From Gemmata massiliana (GTDB taxonomy: Bacteria; Planctomycetota; Planctomycetia; Gemmatales; Gemmataceae), in NCBI GenBank assembly GCA_000531095.1, contig HG799466.1, positions 168,689 to 232,688 of the forward strand: a stretch of DNA of 64,000 nucleotides, read 5' to 3'. The position numbers and the translations under genes are program-made. The notes beneath the pieces are model-generated. The model worked only from the letters and a program-made list of their open reading frames with translations, was not told where the DNA came from and made no database searches. Positions 1-8,114 of this stretch are shown here, piece after piece (position 1 is the stretch's first letter; each line of letters begins with the position of its first letter).

Positions 1-427
1 GGTCGGCGAGGAACTTGTACGTCACGAGGTACTTCACGATGCGCCGTTGGTCCCAGTCGAAGCGCGCCGGGTCGATCACGTTGCGGTCGAGCCGGGAGTT
101 ATCGGCCAGGTCCGAGAGTTTCACCTGCCGGGCGATCGCATTACCCTTCAACCGAATCACGTAATCGGCGTATTGCGCGCCGTGTGGCCGAGTCAGGCAC
201 TCCACCGCTTCCAGAATCGGGGCCGCAAACCCTTCGGTTTGCAAGTGGGCGAGCGTGACGTCGGTGTCTTCCACGAGATCGTGGAGCACGGCCGCGATGC
301 GCACGTTCGGGTCGTTTACCGCGAGTGCCACCCGGAGCACGTGCAGCAAATACGGTTGGCCCTCTTTATCGACCTGCCCCGCGTGCGCGGAAGCCGCGAG
401 TTGCACCGCCCGGTCGAACGTGGCCAT
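1..427 (-). CDS. HD-domain (p)ppGpp hydrolase-like protein, partial
   Basis: This minus-strand gene starts at the ATG at 427 and runs off the left edge, leaving about 142 residues. It shows the metal-binding pattern of SpoT/Mesh1-type HD hydrolases: H15 in the HAGQ segment, H29, and the H49-D50-x-x-E53-D54-T55 motif. Proteins of this kind usually hydrolyse nucleotide pyrophosphates such as (p)ppGpp in the cytoplasm. No synthetase domain is visible, but the C-terminus is missing, so a stand-alone hydrolase cannot be told from a longer Rel protein. The family call rests on the motifs; the substrate is inferred. Confidence 0.75.
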   Translation of the reverse strand, partial: MATFDRAVQLAASAHAGQVDKEGQPYLLHVLRVALAVNDPNVRIAAVLHDLVEDTDVTLAHLQTEGFAAPILEAVECLTRPHGAQYADYVIRLKGNAIARQVKLSDLADNSRLDRNVIDPARFDWDQRRIVKYLVTYKFLAD

Positions 428-474
428 CCGTAGTCCCTCACGTCGTTCGTGTCACGCTGAAAACAAACCCAGTT

Positions 475-1272
475 TTACGAGTACAGTTTCTTCACCTTGC
501 GCGCGAGGAGCCAGTTCGTGAGCCGCGGGAAGTAGCGATTGAAGCGCAACAGGCGTTTCGCCTCTGAACCCAACACCGTCTCGGTGCGGTTCTTCTGGAT
601 CGCGTCGATGATCTTCGCGGCGAGGTACTCGGGGGTCATACCCTCCTGGAACCGCAAATCGGCTTTGCCGTCGTTGCGGAGCCAGTTCCGGTCGAACCCG
701 CTGTTCGTCATCCCGGGGACGATCGTGAGTACATCAATATCGAAGCGCTCGAACTCGCCGCGCCACGCCTCCGACATCCCCACCAGCGCGAACTTGGACG
801 CGGAATACTCGGGCCACGCGGGCATCCCCTTCCGACCGCACATCGAGGTGATGTTCACCAACGCGGGTTGGTTACCTCGCATGAGGTGCGGAACCGCCAG
901 CCGCGTAAGCTCGATGGGCGCGAAAAAGTTCACTTCCATCACGGTGCGGCAAATCGCTTCCGTCGAATCGGCGAAGTGCCCCCAACTCCCGACACCCGCG
1001 TTATTTACGAGCAGATCGATGCCCCCGAACGCACTCACCGCACTTTCGACCAGGTGCTGCCGATCGTCCGGCTTTGTGACGTCCGCGTGTACCGCAATCG
1101 CTTCGCCACCAGCGGAGCGAATCGAAACGGCCAACTCGTTCAGTTTATCGGTGTTGCGCCCGGCGAGAGCGATCCGCGTTCCGGCCTTGGCCAGAGCGGT
1201 TGCGATTGCGCGGCCGATTCCGCCGCTCGCGCCCGTCAAAATCGCCCGTTTGCCTGCTAATTCGCGCTGCAT
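475..1272 (-). CDS. SDR family NAD(P)-dependent oxidoreductase
   Basis: This classical short-chain dehydrogenase/reductase has about 265 residues. The Rossmann cofactor motif TGASGGIG lies near residues 14-21, the NNAG motif near residue 90, and the catalytic YSASK motif near residue 156 with an upstream ITS serine. I chose the ATG at 1272 because GAGGGG lies seven bases before it; an in-frame start at 1293 lacks such a site. The C-terminal part resembles SDRs with an extra tail near the membrane (residues ending in RKVKKLYS). The substrate cannot be told from sequence. The gene is separated from its HD neighbour by about 50 bases and may be co-transcribed with it. Confidence 0.85.
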   Translation of the reverse strand: MQRELAGKRAILTGASGGIGRAIATALAKAGTRIALAGRNTDKLNELAVSIRSAGGEAIAVHADVTKPDDRQHLVESAVSAFGGIDLLVNNAGVGSWGHFADSTEAICRTVMEVNFFAPIELTRLAVPHLMRGNQPALVNITSMCGRKGMPAWPEYSASKFALVGMSEAWRGEFERFDIDVLTIVPGMTNSGFDRNWLRNDGKADLRFQEGMTPEYLAAKIIDAIQKNRTETVLGSEAKRLLRFNRYFPRLTNWLLARKVKKLYS

Positions 1273-1474
1273 TATCAGCCCCTCGCGTTTCACTCAGTCT
1301 AAACGATGAGGGGACTCTGGGCGCCCGCGCCGGGACAAAGCACAGGCTCGGAATTCCTTGGCTCGCCCTCTCAAATTGCGCTGACGGCACAACCGGAACC
1401 GAGGTTGGGCTTCCCAACCCGATTTTCGGCTCGGTATCATGTCTCACTTCCTCACTTGCACCAGGGACGGTGTC

Positions 1475-2758
1475 ATGCGCTGGCTGCTCATCGGCTACAT
1501 GTTCCTGTTCATCGAGCGCCCGTTTGAAGTGTGGACATGGCTCGGCGACATGCACATCGAGCGCATCTACATGCTGTTCATGCTCGGCGTGTGGGTCATC
1601 TACCCGAACAAGCGGTTCCTGCCGAACATTCAGCACGCCGCTTACGTCGCGTTCGTGACCGGGGTGCTGTTCGCGTGGGCGATTAGCCCGTGGTCGTCCT
1701 ACGGTCAGCCCGTAGTCGAGGACTGGCTCAAGATCGTCGTTTTCTACGTGTTGCTCGTCACGTGTATTCACGACGAAGAGGGGCTCAAGCACATCGCGAT
1801 GGGGTTCCTCGCGGTGATGTGCTTTTACCTGCTCCACTCGTTCCGCGAATACATAGCCGGCCGGCACACGTACCGCATGGGTATCTCCCGTATGATCGGG
1901 GTCGATACCACGCTCGGTGATCCGAATAGTTTCGGGGCGAGTATTGTCTTTGCACTGCCGATCGTGGTGGCGCTGTGGAAGGCCGGGATCGGCGGGCGTT
2001 TGGGGCGGTTGGTGCTGCTTGGCTACGTCGGGCTGTCGTCGCTGTGCATCCTGCTCACCGGGTCGCGGTCGTCGCTGCTCGGACTGCTCCTCTGGTTCAC
2101 GATTATCATTTGGGGCACAAAGTATCGCTTCAAGGCGCTGATCGGGTTCGCGCTAATGGCCCCGGTCGCGTTCGTGGCGCTGCCGGAATCGCTCCAAACG
2201 CGCTTCGAGACGATCATCAACCCGGAGGTCGGTCCCGCGAACGCACGCGAGTCCGGTGAGGGGCGGTATCAGGGACTCGTGATGGGCTTCCAGCAGTGGG
2301 CGAACAACCCACTCACGGGCATCGGCCCCGGGGCCTGGCGTCCCGCGAACAACACCAAGATCGAGTCGCACAACCTCTACGGCCAACTCTTCGGGGAAAC
2401 CGGGTCGGTGGGGGGCGGGGCGTTCATCGGGCTGCTCCTGTGCTTCTGGATCAACCTGCGGATGGTCCGGCGCATCCGAAAAGACGTCCCCGAGTGGCAG
2501 AACGACCTCATCTTCACGCTCTCCAGTTCGATCGGAATGGCCGTGTTCCTGCTGCTGTTTATGGGGAACTTCGGGCACAACTTGTTCCGGTACACGTGGC
2601 TCTGGTACGGCGGGTTCCTCATCATCGCGCGGCACTGTGTCGAACAGCGCCTCGCTGTGTGGGATCCGGAAGCAGAACCAGAGGTCGACGAAGAAATGGA
2701 GATGGAACTGGAACCCGAACTCCCACCAGGGTGGATTCTCCACGGCCCGCACGGGTGA
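1475..2758 (+). CDS. O-antigen ligase/polymerase-like membrane protein
   Basis: A protein of about 427 residues with roughly ten hydrophobic segments and the Wzy_C-type pattern: a long periplasmic loop after the LTGSRSSLLG segment and a short G-x-G-P-G-A-W motif followed by an SHNLYG stretch. Such proteins ligate or polymerise lipid-linked glycans at the inner membrane, and some bacterial members work in exopolysaccharide export. The start at 1475 is favoured by AGGGACGG just upstream; an ATG 36 bases earlier is possible. The tail is acidic (repeated Glu). No glycan gene cluster adjoins it here, so the actual polymer is unknown. Confidence 0.75.
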   Translation: MRWLLIGYMFLFIERPFEVWTWLGDMHIERIYMLFMLGVWVIYPNKRFLPNIQHAAYVAFVTGVLFAWAISPWSSYGQPVVEDWLKIVVFYVLLVTCIHDEEGLKHIAMGFLAVMCFYLLHSFREYIAGRHTYRMGISRMIGVDTTLGDPNSFGASIVFALPIVVALWKAGIGGRLGRLVLLGYVGLSSLCILLTGSRSSLLGLLLWFTIIIWGTKYRFKALIGFALMAPVAFVALPESLQTRFETIINPEVGPANARESGEGRYQGLVMGFQQWANNPLTGIGPGAWRPANNTKIESHNLYGQLFGETGSVGGGAFIGLLLCFWINLRMVRRIRKDVPEWQNDLIFTLSSSIGMAVFLLLFMGNFGHNLFRYTWLWYGGFLIIARHCVEQRLAVWDPEAEPEVDEEMEMELEPELPPGWILHGPHG

Positions 2759-2765
2759 ACGGAAA

Positions 2766-2868
2766 CCTACCCCCCGTCCCCCCTAGAGGGAAGGGGCAAA
2801 ACCAAATGCAAAAATGCCCTCGCCTACTGCTTTCTCCCCTTCCCTTTAGGGAGGGGGATGGGGGTAGG
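2766..2868. repeat. Palindromic repeat, CCTACCCCC family (about 103 bp)
   Basis: The two ends are imperfect inverted repeats of about 33 bases: the left begins CCTACCCCCC and reaches AGGGAAGGGG, and the right is its near-complement ending GGGGGTAGG. The centre is A-rich and unrelated. The same family appears at 35849-35931 and as a half copy at 26688-26718. It lies right after the O-antigen ligase-like gene and before the DUF4129-like gene. No transposase is present, so it resembles a MITE or REP-type element. Confidence 0.75.
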
Positions 2869-3035
2869 TCTGACTTTACTCCCGTCTTCAGCTATTCGCG
2901 CCAATTGCTTGCTTCAGACATCCGGTTCCGTCACAATAGGGAAGTTGCGCACCGAACCGACGGACCGCGGCCCGTTCCGGCCGCGCCCACTTCATTGCGA
3001 GTTCGGCGCTGAACGTTGTTCGGAGGCGACCCCTC

Positions 3036-4616
3036 ATGTCCGCCGGCCGCCGCGGTTTGTTACTCTCGGTCGCGTTCTTCGGTTGTGTGTTGTGGCTGTG
3101 CCCCGCGAACCGGGTACGCGCGCAACAACCCCTCAGGCCCATTCCGGGGGGGAACCCGCATCAACTGCAATTGATCCCAGAAAACGACCCGCACGCCGGG
3201 CGCCACACCATCTGGCAACGGGATCTCCGGGCCGAACAGATCCGCGATTTGCTCGCCAAATTCGGCAAGGGCGACGGCGACGGCGACGCGAACAAGCAAC
3301 TCGAAGACCTGATCCGCGATTCGGTCAAGCAGCGGAACCCCCGCGCGAACGACGACCAGGTGGACGCGGCCATCAAGCGCATGCTGGCCGACAAAGAGTT
3401 CATGAAACGGATGACGGACCTCGCGCAAAAACACAAGAACGAGAATCCCAACCAGAACCCGAACGAGATCCCCCGGCTCACGCCCGAAGACCTCGAGAAG
3501 CTCAAGAACCTGCGGCCGAACGGTAACAACGGGGCCGACCCGTTCAAGTTACCCAAGATCGACCCCAACACGGTCAACCCGAACGACCCGCAGCGCGTCG
3601 ACCCCAACACCGGGCGCCCGATCGCCCCCAAGCAGGGTCTGCCGAAAATCGATCCAGCATTCCCACCCAATATGGGCGGGCCGCCCGCGCCCCCGCCGAT
3701 GATCGACCCGAAAACCGGCCAACCGGTCCCGCCACTAAACCCGGACGAGCGGCAGCCGTTCGACCCCGAGAACCCGTTCGGTAACCGCCCCGATTCACCG
3801 GAAAAGACGGCTAAAACGAAAACCGTCGAGACCGCGACCGCCCTCTGGGAAAAGAACGTCGGTCCCATCGACGAGTCGCCCGCGGTCAAGCGCGCGCTCC
3901 TCGACCTCGTGAACGACCCCGACGCGATGAACGCCCTCACCGACAGCAAGGGCAACAGCCTCTTTGACATGTTCAAAGAAGGTGGCGACGGCGAGGGTAT
4001 GAAGGATCTGTTCGGCGGCGCAGAGGGCAAGGGCTGGGAGTGGCCGAAACTCGACCTGGACTTCAACTGGAGCCGGAGCGATCGCAACTTTAACGTCCCC
4101 GAGAGCAGCAACCGCAGCCGGTGGCCCGATATGTCCATGCCGGACCGGTCACGCGGTGGGTCCGGGTCGTCAATGGGCGGGATGGGCTCGTTCGACTTCG
4201 GCGGGGTTCAGGTGCCCTGGCTAATTATGCTGATCCTGTTCGCACTGGTCCTGACAGCGGTGCTGTGGTGGAAGTGGGCCGCGATCTTCCCCGCTTCTGA
4301 TCGGGCAGTTCGGTCCCCCGACGGCCTCGGGGCGTGGCCGCTCGACCCGCGCTCGATCAACACCCGAGAAGATGTGGTGAAAGCGTTCGAGTACTTGAGC
4401 GTCCTCATTTGTGGACCCGGCGCGAAGACGTGGACGCACTCCACGATCGCCGACGAGTTGACACAGTTGGCCCGAACGCACGGTGAAACCGCTGTGAAAC
4501 TGGCCCGGCTCTACGAACTGGCCCGGTACGCGCCGCTCGACGAGCCGCTGACGCGGGCCGAGGTGCTCGAAGCCCGGCGCTTGGTTTGTGACCTGGCGGG
4601 AGTGGACGAGGCATGA
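3036..4616 (+). CDS. Secreted/membrane protein with DUF4129-like C-terminus
   Basis: A 526-residue protein with an N-terminal signal peptide (residues 1-31, ending near RVRAQ), a long Pro/Asn/Asp-rich low-complexity region (about residues 100-270), a transmembrane segment near residues 390-415 (PWLIMLILFALVLTAVLWW), and a cytoplasmic tail. The tail (VVKAFEYLSVLICG onwards) looks like the DUF4129 domain found beside MoxR/DUF58 genes. The start has GGAGG about ten bases upstream. It overlaps the next gene by four bases (ATGA), so translation is probably coupled. The role is unknown; the neighbourhood suggests an envelope-associated MoxR system. Confidence 0.7.
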   Translation: MSAGRRGLLLSVAFFGCVLWLCPANRVRAQQPLRPIPGGNPHQLQLIPENDPHAGRHTIWQRDLRAEQIRDLLAKFGKGDGDGDANKQLEDLIRDSVKQRNPRANDDQVDAAIKRMLADKEFMKRMTDLAQKHKNENPNQNPNEIPRLTPEDLEKLKNLRPNGNNGADPFKLPKIDPNTVNPNDPQRVDPNTGRPIAPKQGLPKIDPAFPPNMGGPPAPPPMIDPKTGQPVPPLNPDERQPFDPENPFGNRPDSPEKTAKTKTVETATALWEKNVGPIDESPAVKRALLDLVNDPDAMNALTDSKGNSLFDMFKEGGDGEGMKDLFGGAEGKGWEWPKLDLDFNWSRSDRNFNVPESSNRSRWPDMSMPDRSRGGSGSSMGGMGSFDFGGVQVPWLIMLILFALVLTAVLWWKWAAIFPASDRAVRSPDGLGAWPLDPRSINTREDVVKAFEYLSVLICGPGAKTWTHSTIADELTQLARTHGETAVKLARLYELARYAPLDEPLTRAEVLEARRLVCDLAGVDEA

Positions 4617-6166
4617 GATCGCCAACCCGTTTTCGCGGCCCACAGATTCTCACGGGCGCGCTGGCCGTAATTCTGCTCGCGGTCCCGAGCGCCGGCGCCC
4701 AGCCGAACCGGTTCCCCGAACCGCCCCCACCCCAGATCTCGATACCCGCTGGGGGAACCGAACTGTTCCGCGCGCTCCTGGACCGCGAACGAATCGACCC
4801 GGTCCGGGCGTTTGACGCGCACCGTGCGATCGACCGCAACACAATCGTCATCGCCCTCGGGATCCCGGAGGCGGGGGACTGGAGCGAATCACTCGCGCAG
4901 GTTCGACGCGCGATCAGTGTCGGTGGGGCCGCGCTGATTGCCACCGACAGCGGGGTGCGACTGTACGAACACAACATCAACCCCAACACCAACAACCCGA
5001 TCGGTCTGTTCTCCGGTCAGGTCGTCATGGCCGACCGACAGAACCCCCAGCACACTTACAGATCAAGGCCCGATTGCCCCCTCGTGGTGCCCGTTTCGCC
5101 GGACGAAGTGGACAATGTTCCGGAGCGCCCCGGTCGCGTTTGGAACGTGTTCCGGGGACTGAAGCGCGTCGCGACCAACCAGCCCACGTTCTTCCAACAA
5201 ACGCAATTCAGGCAGGAGTACCAGCACCCGCTCGCGCGACTGCCCAAATCGTCACGCACCGATAACTGGCGCCTCAAAGACCCGATCTTCGCGGTCGGCG
5301 GGGACGGTCCCGACTGGTTCGGCACGCCCGGTTACTCGTTCCTCGCGATGGCCGACTCCAGCGTGTTCATCAACCAGATGTTGATGGAAACCGACACGGA
5401 CAACCTGGAACTGACACTGCGCACCATCGAGTACCTTCAAGGGCCGGATAAGGCGCGCAACAAGTGCCTCTTCTACGAGAACGGCCGCGTGATCGAAAAA
5501 TTCGATGGCCTGCGCCACGCGATGGCGAAGCCGCTGCCGAAGATCCCGCCCGACGCGATGCCCAACATGGGCGGTCTGCTTGGAAAGAACCAGGACAAAA
5601 TCATTGATGTCGCCAACCGCATCGCCGACCAACTGCAAACCAGAGATGAACTGCACACAAAACTGGTCGGCGAACCTGGATCAGAGGGGGAACGCAACTC
5701 AGCGGCGAACTGGATTGAGCGCGCCGCGGTCCTCGCGTCGATCGCTGCGATCCTGTTCTTGATCCGGCGGTTGTGGAACGCGCGACACCCGCAGGACACC
5801 CCGCCCGCCCCGATTACGGGCGCCGGAGCCGCGGCCACCGGGCCGCCCGGAGTGTTTGACCGGCGCCAAAAAGAACTGGTGCGCCGGAACAACGTGTACG
5901 AGCCGGTGCGTCAGTTAACACGGGAGTTCTTCGCCAGCGCGGGCGCACCGGAGAACCCGGGACCGCAACTGCCGGACCTGGAAATCTCCGACACGGTGCG
6001 CAAACCCGGATCGCTCCGCCAGGCGCTCCGCGACATGTGGCGCCTCGCCTACGGCCCGCCCACTGCCATGAGCGCGCAGCGCTGGTTCGAGTTAGAACCC
6101 TACTTCGAGCGCCTAAAACAAGCCCACGCGGACGAGAAATGGCGCTTCGTCCGGAACGAAGTGTAA
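4613..6166 (+). CDS. DUF4350-like membrane protein
   Basis: A 517-residue protein with a signal peptide (LTGALAVILLAVPSAGAQ), an extracytoplasmic domain containing an AALIATDSG segment as in DUF4350/GATase-like proteins, and one C-terminal transmembrane segment near residues 366-385 followed by a cytoplasmic tail. DUF4350 proteins are common partners of MoxR ATPases and DUF58 proteins. Its ATG overlaps the stop codon of the preceding gene. The function is not known; order and orientation tie it to the MoxR/DUF58 group downstream. Confidence 0.65.
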   Translation: MRSPTRFRGPQILTGALAVILLAVPSAGAQPNRFPEPPPPQISIPAGGTELFRALLDRERIDPVRAFDAHRAIDRNTIVIALGIPEAGDWSESLAQVRRAISVGGAALIATDSGVRLYEHNINPNTNNPIGLFSGQVVMADRQNPQHTYRSRPDCPLVVPVSPDEVDNVPERPGRVWNVFRGLKRVATNQPTFFQQTQFRQEYQHPLARLPKSSRTDNWRLKDPIFAVGGDGPDWFGTPGYSFLAMADSSVFINQMLMETDTDNLELTLRTIEYLQGPDKARNKCLFYENGRVIEKFDGLRHAMAKPLPKIPPDAMPNMGGLLGKNQDKIIDVANRIADQLQTRDELHTKLVGEPGSEGERNSAANWIERAAVLASIAAILFLIRRLWNARHPQDTPPAPITGAGAAATGPPGVFDRRQKELVRRNNVYEPVRQLTREFFASAGAPENPGPQLPDLEISDTVRKPGSLRQALRDMWRLAYGPPTAMSAQRWFELEPYFERLKQAHADEKWRFVRNEV

Positions 6167-6201
6167 GAAGCGACCAGCGCCCGATTGGTTTTCAGTGTGG
6201 T

Positions 6202-6220
6202 CCGCTCGCTCCGCGAGCGG
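6202..6220 (+). terminator. Short palindrome after the DUF4350-like gene
   Basis: A CCGCTCGC / GCGAGCGG inverted repeat with a tiny centre lies 36 bases after the stop at 6166. No clear T-run follows, so termination is only possible. The 477-base gap from 6167 to 6643 also holds the palindromic repeat at 6244-6343; I see no credible gene in it. Confidence 0.3.
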
Positions 6221-6243
6221 TTAGTCCCGTTTCAGTCTCCTCG

Positions 6244-6343
6244 TAGCGAGCCGCGACCGCAAGGGAGCGGAGCTTCCGGTGTGTGGAACCGCGAAGATAG
6301 ACGGGGTGCGCCTCCCGCTCCCTTGCGGTCGCGGCTCGTTTGG
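6244..6343. repeat. Palindromic repeat, GAGCCGCGACCGCAAGGGAG family, copy 1
   Basis: The left arm (6244-6270) and right arm (6315-6340) are near-perfect inverted complements separated by about 44 bases. The same arms recur at 7663-7727, 39985-40082 and, degenerate, at 51477-51525. All copies follow the 3' end of a gene and none sits in a coding region in this window. Confidence 0.85.
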
Positions 6344-6643
6344 TCACTACACGGATCTCGAAACGGGACTAGCTCCTTGTGCCAGAACGCCGCGCGAGAA
6401 ACGGCGCTATGCTTCCTCGCAGTCGCGTCTCGTCACGGAGCAGCCGGACGAACCTTCCGCCCCGATCGACCAACAAGTGCGACGTCACCATGTGCCCGAA
6501 ACATCAGCGCCCGGTGCAGTTCCCGCTCGCCGAACCGGTCCCTTCGGCCAAAAATATCAGCAAATGTGAGTGAGTGACCGGCGCCCTTTGCGGGTGAGAG
6601 ACTGTAGACTGCCATTCGTGATCGACACCGACGGGAGCACGGC

Positions 6644-7654
6644 ATGAGTCTGGCCTCGACATCGAACCCCGGCACCCTGGCCCCACCTGCCGACCCGAGG
6701 GCCGCGGCCCACGAACTGGCTCAGGAAGCGAAACAACTCAGCCACAAGGTAACGGCCGAAGTCGCCCGCGTCGTGGTCGGTGCGGAAGATGTGACGCGGC
6801 AGTTGCTCATCGCGCTCCTCGCGGGCGGCCACGTACTGCTCGAAGGGGTGCCGGGCGTCGCGAAAACGACGCTCTCGAAGGTCTTCTCCCGGCTCCTGGG
6901 GTGCCAGTACCAGCGCGTGCAGTTCACCCCCGACCTGCTCCCGTCGGACGTGACCGGGACGTCCATCTTTGACCGCAACAAGAACGACTTCGTGCTCCGC
7001 AAGGGGCCGCTGTTCACGCAAGTGCTCCTCGCGGACGAAATCAACCGCGCACCCGCGAAAACGCAATCGGCGCTCCTCGAAGCGATGCAAGAGTACCAGG
7101 TCACTGTCGACGGCGTTTCGCTCCCGCTCGCCCTGCCCTTCCTCGTGCTCGCGACGCAGAACCCGATCGAACAAGAGGGCGTGTATCGGCTCCCGGAAGC
7201 GCAACTCGACCGGTTCCTGCTCCGCGTCGAAATGGGCTACCCGGGCTTCAAGCACGAAGTGGGGCTGCTGAAACTCTATAGCAAGCCGATCGTGGAAGTG
7301 CAGCCGATGTTCACGCCCGACATGATTATCGGGCTTCAACGGAAGCTTCCCGGTGTGTACGGGGCGGAGTCGCTGTACGAGTACATCGTGCAGCTCGCCG
7401 AAGAGAGCCGCAAGCACCCGGACGTGGCCCTCGGCGCGAGTCCGCGTGCCGCACTCAACCTGCTCCGCTGTGCGCGGGCGCGAGCGGTATTGGAGGGGCG
7501 GCACTTCTTCACGCACGAGGACGTGCAGGCGGTCGCGTTCGGCGTCCTCGGTCACCGACTCATCCTGCGCCCCGAGGCCGAAATCGAGGGTAAGCACGTG
7601 TCCGAAATCGTCCGCGAGATCCTGGACGCGGTCCCCGTTCTGGAAACGGTTTGA
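6644..7654 (+). CDS. MoxR family AAA+ ATPase
   Basis: A 336-residue MoxR-type AAA+ ATPase. Walker A is GVPGVAKTTL near residue 70, Walker B is LLADEINRA near residue 130, followed by the family's sensor segment ATQNPIEQEG and the C-terminal lid with SPRAALNLL. MoxR proteins act as cytoplasmic chaperone-like ATPases, usually with DUF58/VWA partners encoded next door, as here. The start at 6644 has GGGAG seven bases upstream. The length is normal for the family. A palindromic repeat begins nine bases after the stop. Confidence 0.93.
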   Translation: MSLASTSNPGTLAPPADPRAAAHELAQEAKQLSHKVTAEVARVVVGAEDVTRQLLIALLAGGHVLLEGVPGVAKTTLSKVFSRLLGCQYQRVQFTPDLLPSDVTGTSIFDRNKNDFVLRKGPLFTQVLLADEINRAPAKTQSALLEAMQEYQVTVDGVSLPLALPFLVLATQNPIEQEGVYRLPEAQLDRFLLRVEMGYPGFKHEVGLLKLYSKPIVEVQPMFTPDMIIGLQRKLPGVYGAESLYEYIVQLAEESRKHPDVALGASPRAALNLLRCARARAVLEGRHFFTHEDVQAVAFGVLGHRLILRPEAEIEGKHVSEIVREILDAVPVLETV

Positions 7655-7662
7655 TGCGAGAC

Positions 7663-7727
7663 GTAACGAGCCGCGACCGCAAGGGAGCGGGAGGCGTTTC
7701 CGCTCCCTTGCGGTCGCGGCTCGTTAC
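7663..7727. repeat. Palindromic repeat, GAGCCGCGACCGCAAGGGAG family, copy 2 (perfect hairpin)
   Basis: The 28-base arms at 7663-7690 and 7700-7727 are perfectly complementary, with a nine-base loop. The repeat lies nine bases after the moxR stop and could act as a transcription terminator or mRNA 3' stabiliser, although no strong T-run follows. It belongs to the family seen at 6244, 39985 and 51477. Confidence 0.85.
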
Positions 7728-8114
7728 AAGGAAACCAAAGCCACCTGTAAAATCCCGTACACTAGTATACAATTCCCAATTGCAAGAGTCGCAATTGGAG
7801 GTTTACGGTTGTGGCGCGTGTCTCGGATACGTGGGGCCGTTAAAAACAAAGCCACAATTTGGCACCGTTTTGAGCGCCAATTGCACCGGACAGGCGTGGA
7901 AATTTGGTCGTAATGTTAACGTTTGTTACCCGCTCGAGTAGCCAACGGAGCGACGGGAAGTCAGAAGTGGCGCCGGAACACCAATACTATCAAGCTGTTA
8001 GTGTCAATTGACGCCCCAAAAAACGGGCATAGGACCGTTTCCGGGCCGGAAACGTTAGCATTTGTTAGCCGTGCCCTCGACGGCCCCTCGATCAACGACA
8101 AGGACCGATGACGA
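7728..8114. other. AT-rich intergenic region with hairpin and two 17-bp motif copies
   Basis: This 387-base gap between moxR and the DUF58 gene is clearly less GC-rich than its surroundings. It holds an inverted repeat CCAATTGC/GCAATTGG (7776-7798, seven-base loop), a GTACACTAGTATAC-like stretch near 7757, and two copies of the motif AAYGTTARCRWWTGTYA: one near 7912-7928 and one at 8050-8066. The second ends about 48 bases before the DUF58 start, where an operator would lie. No gene is evident. Confidence 0.5.
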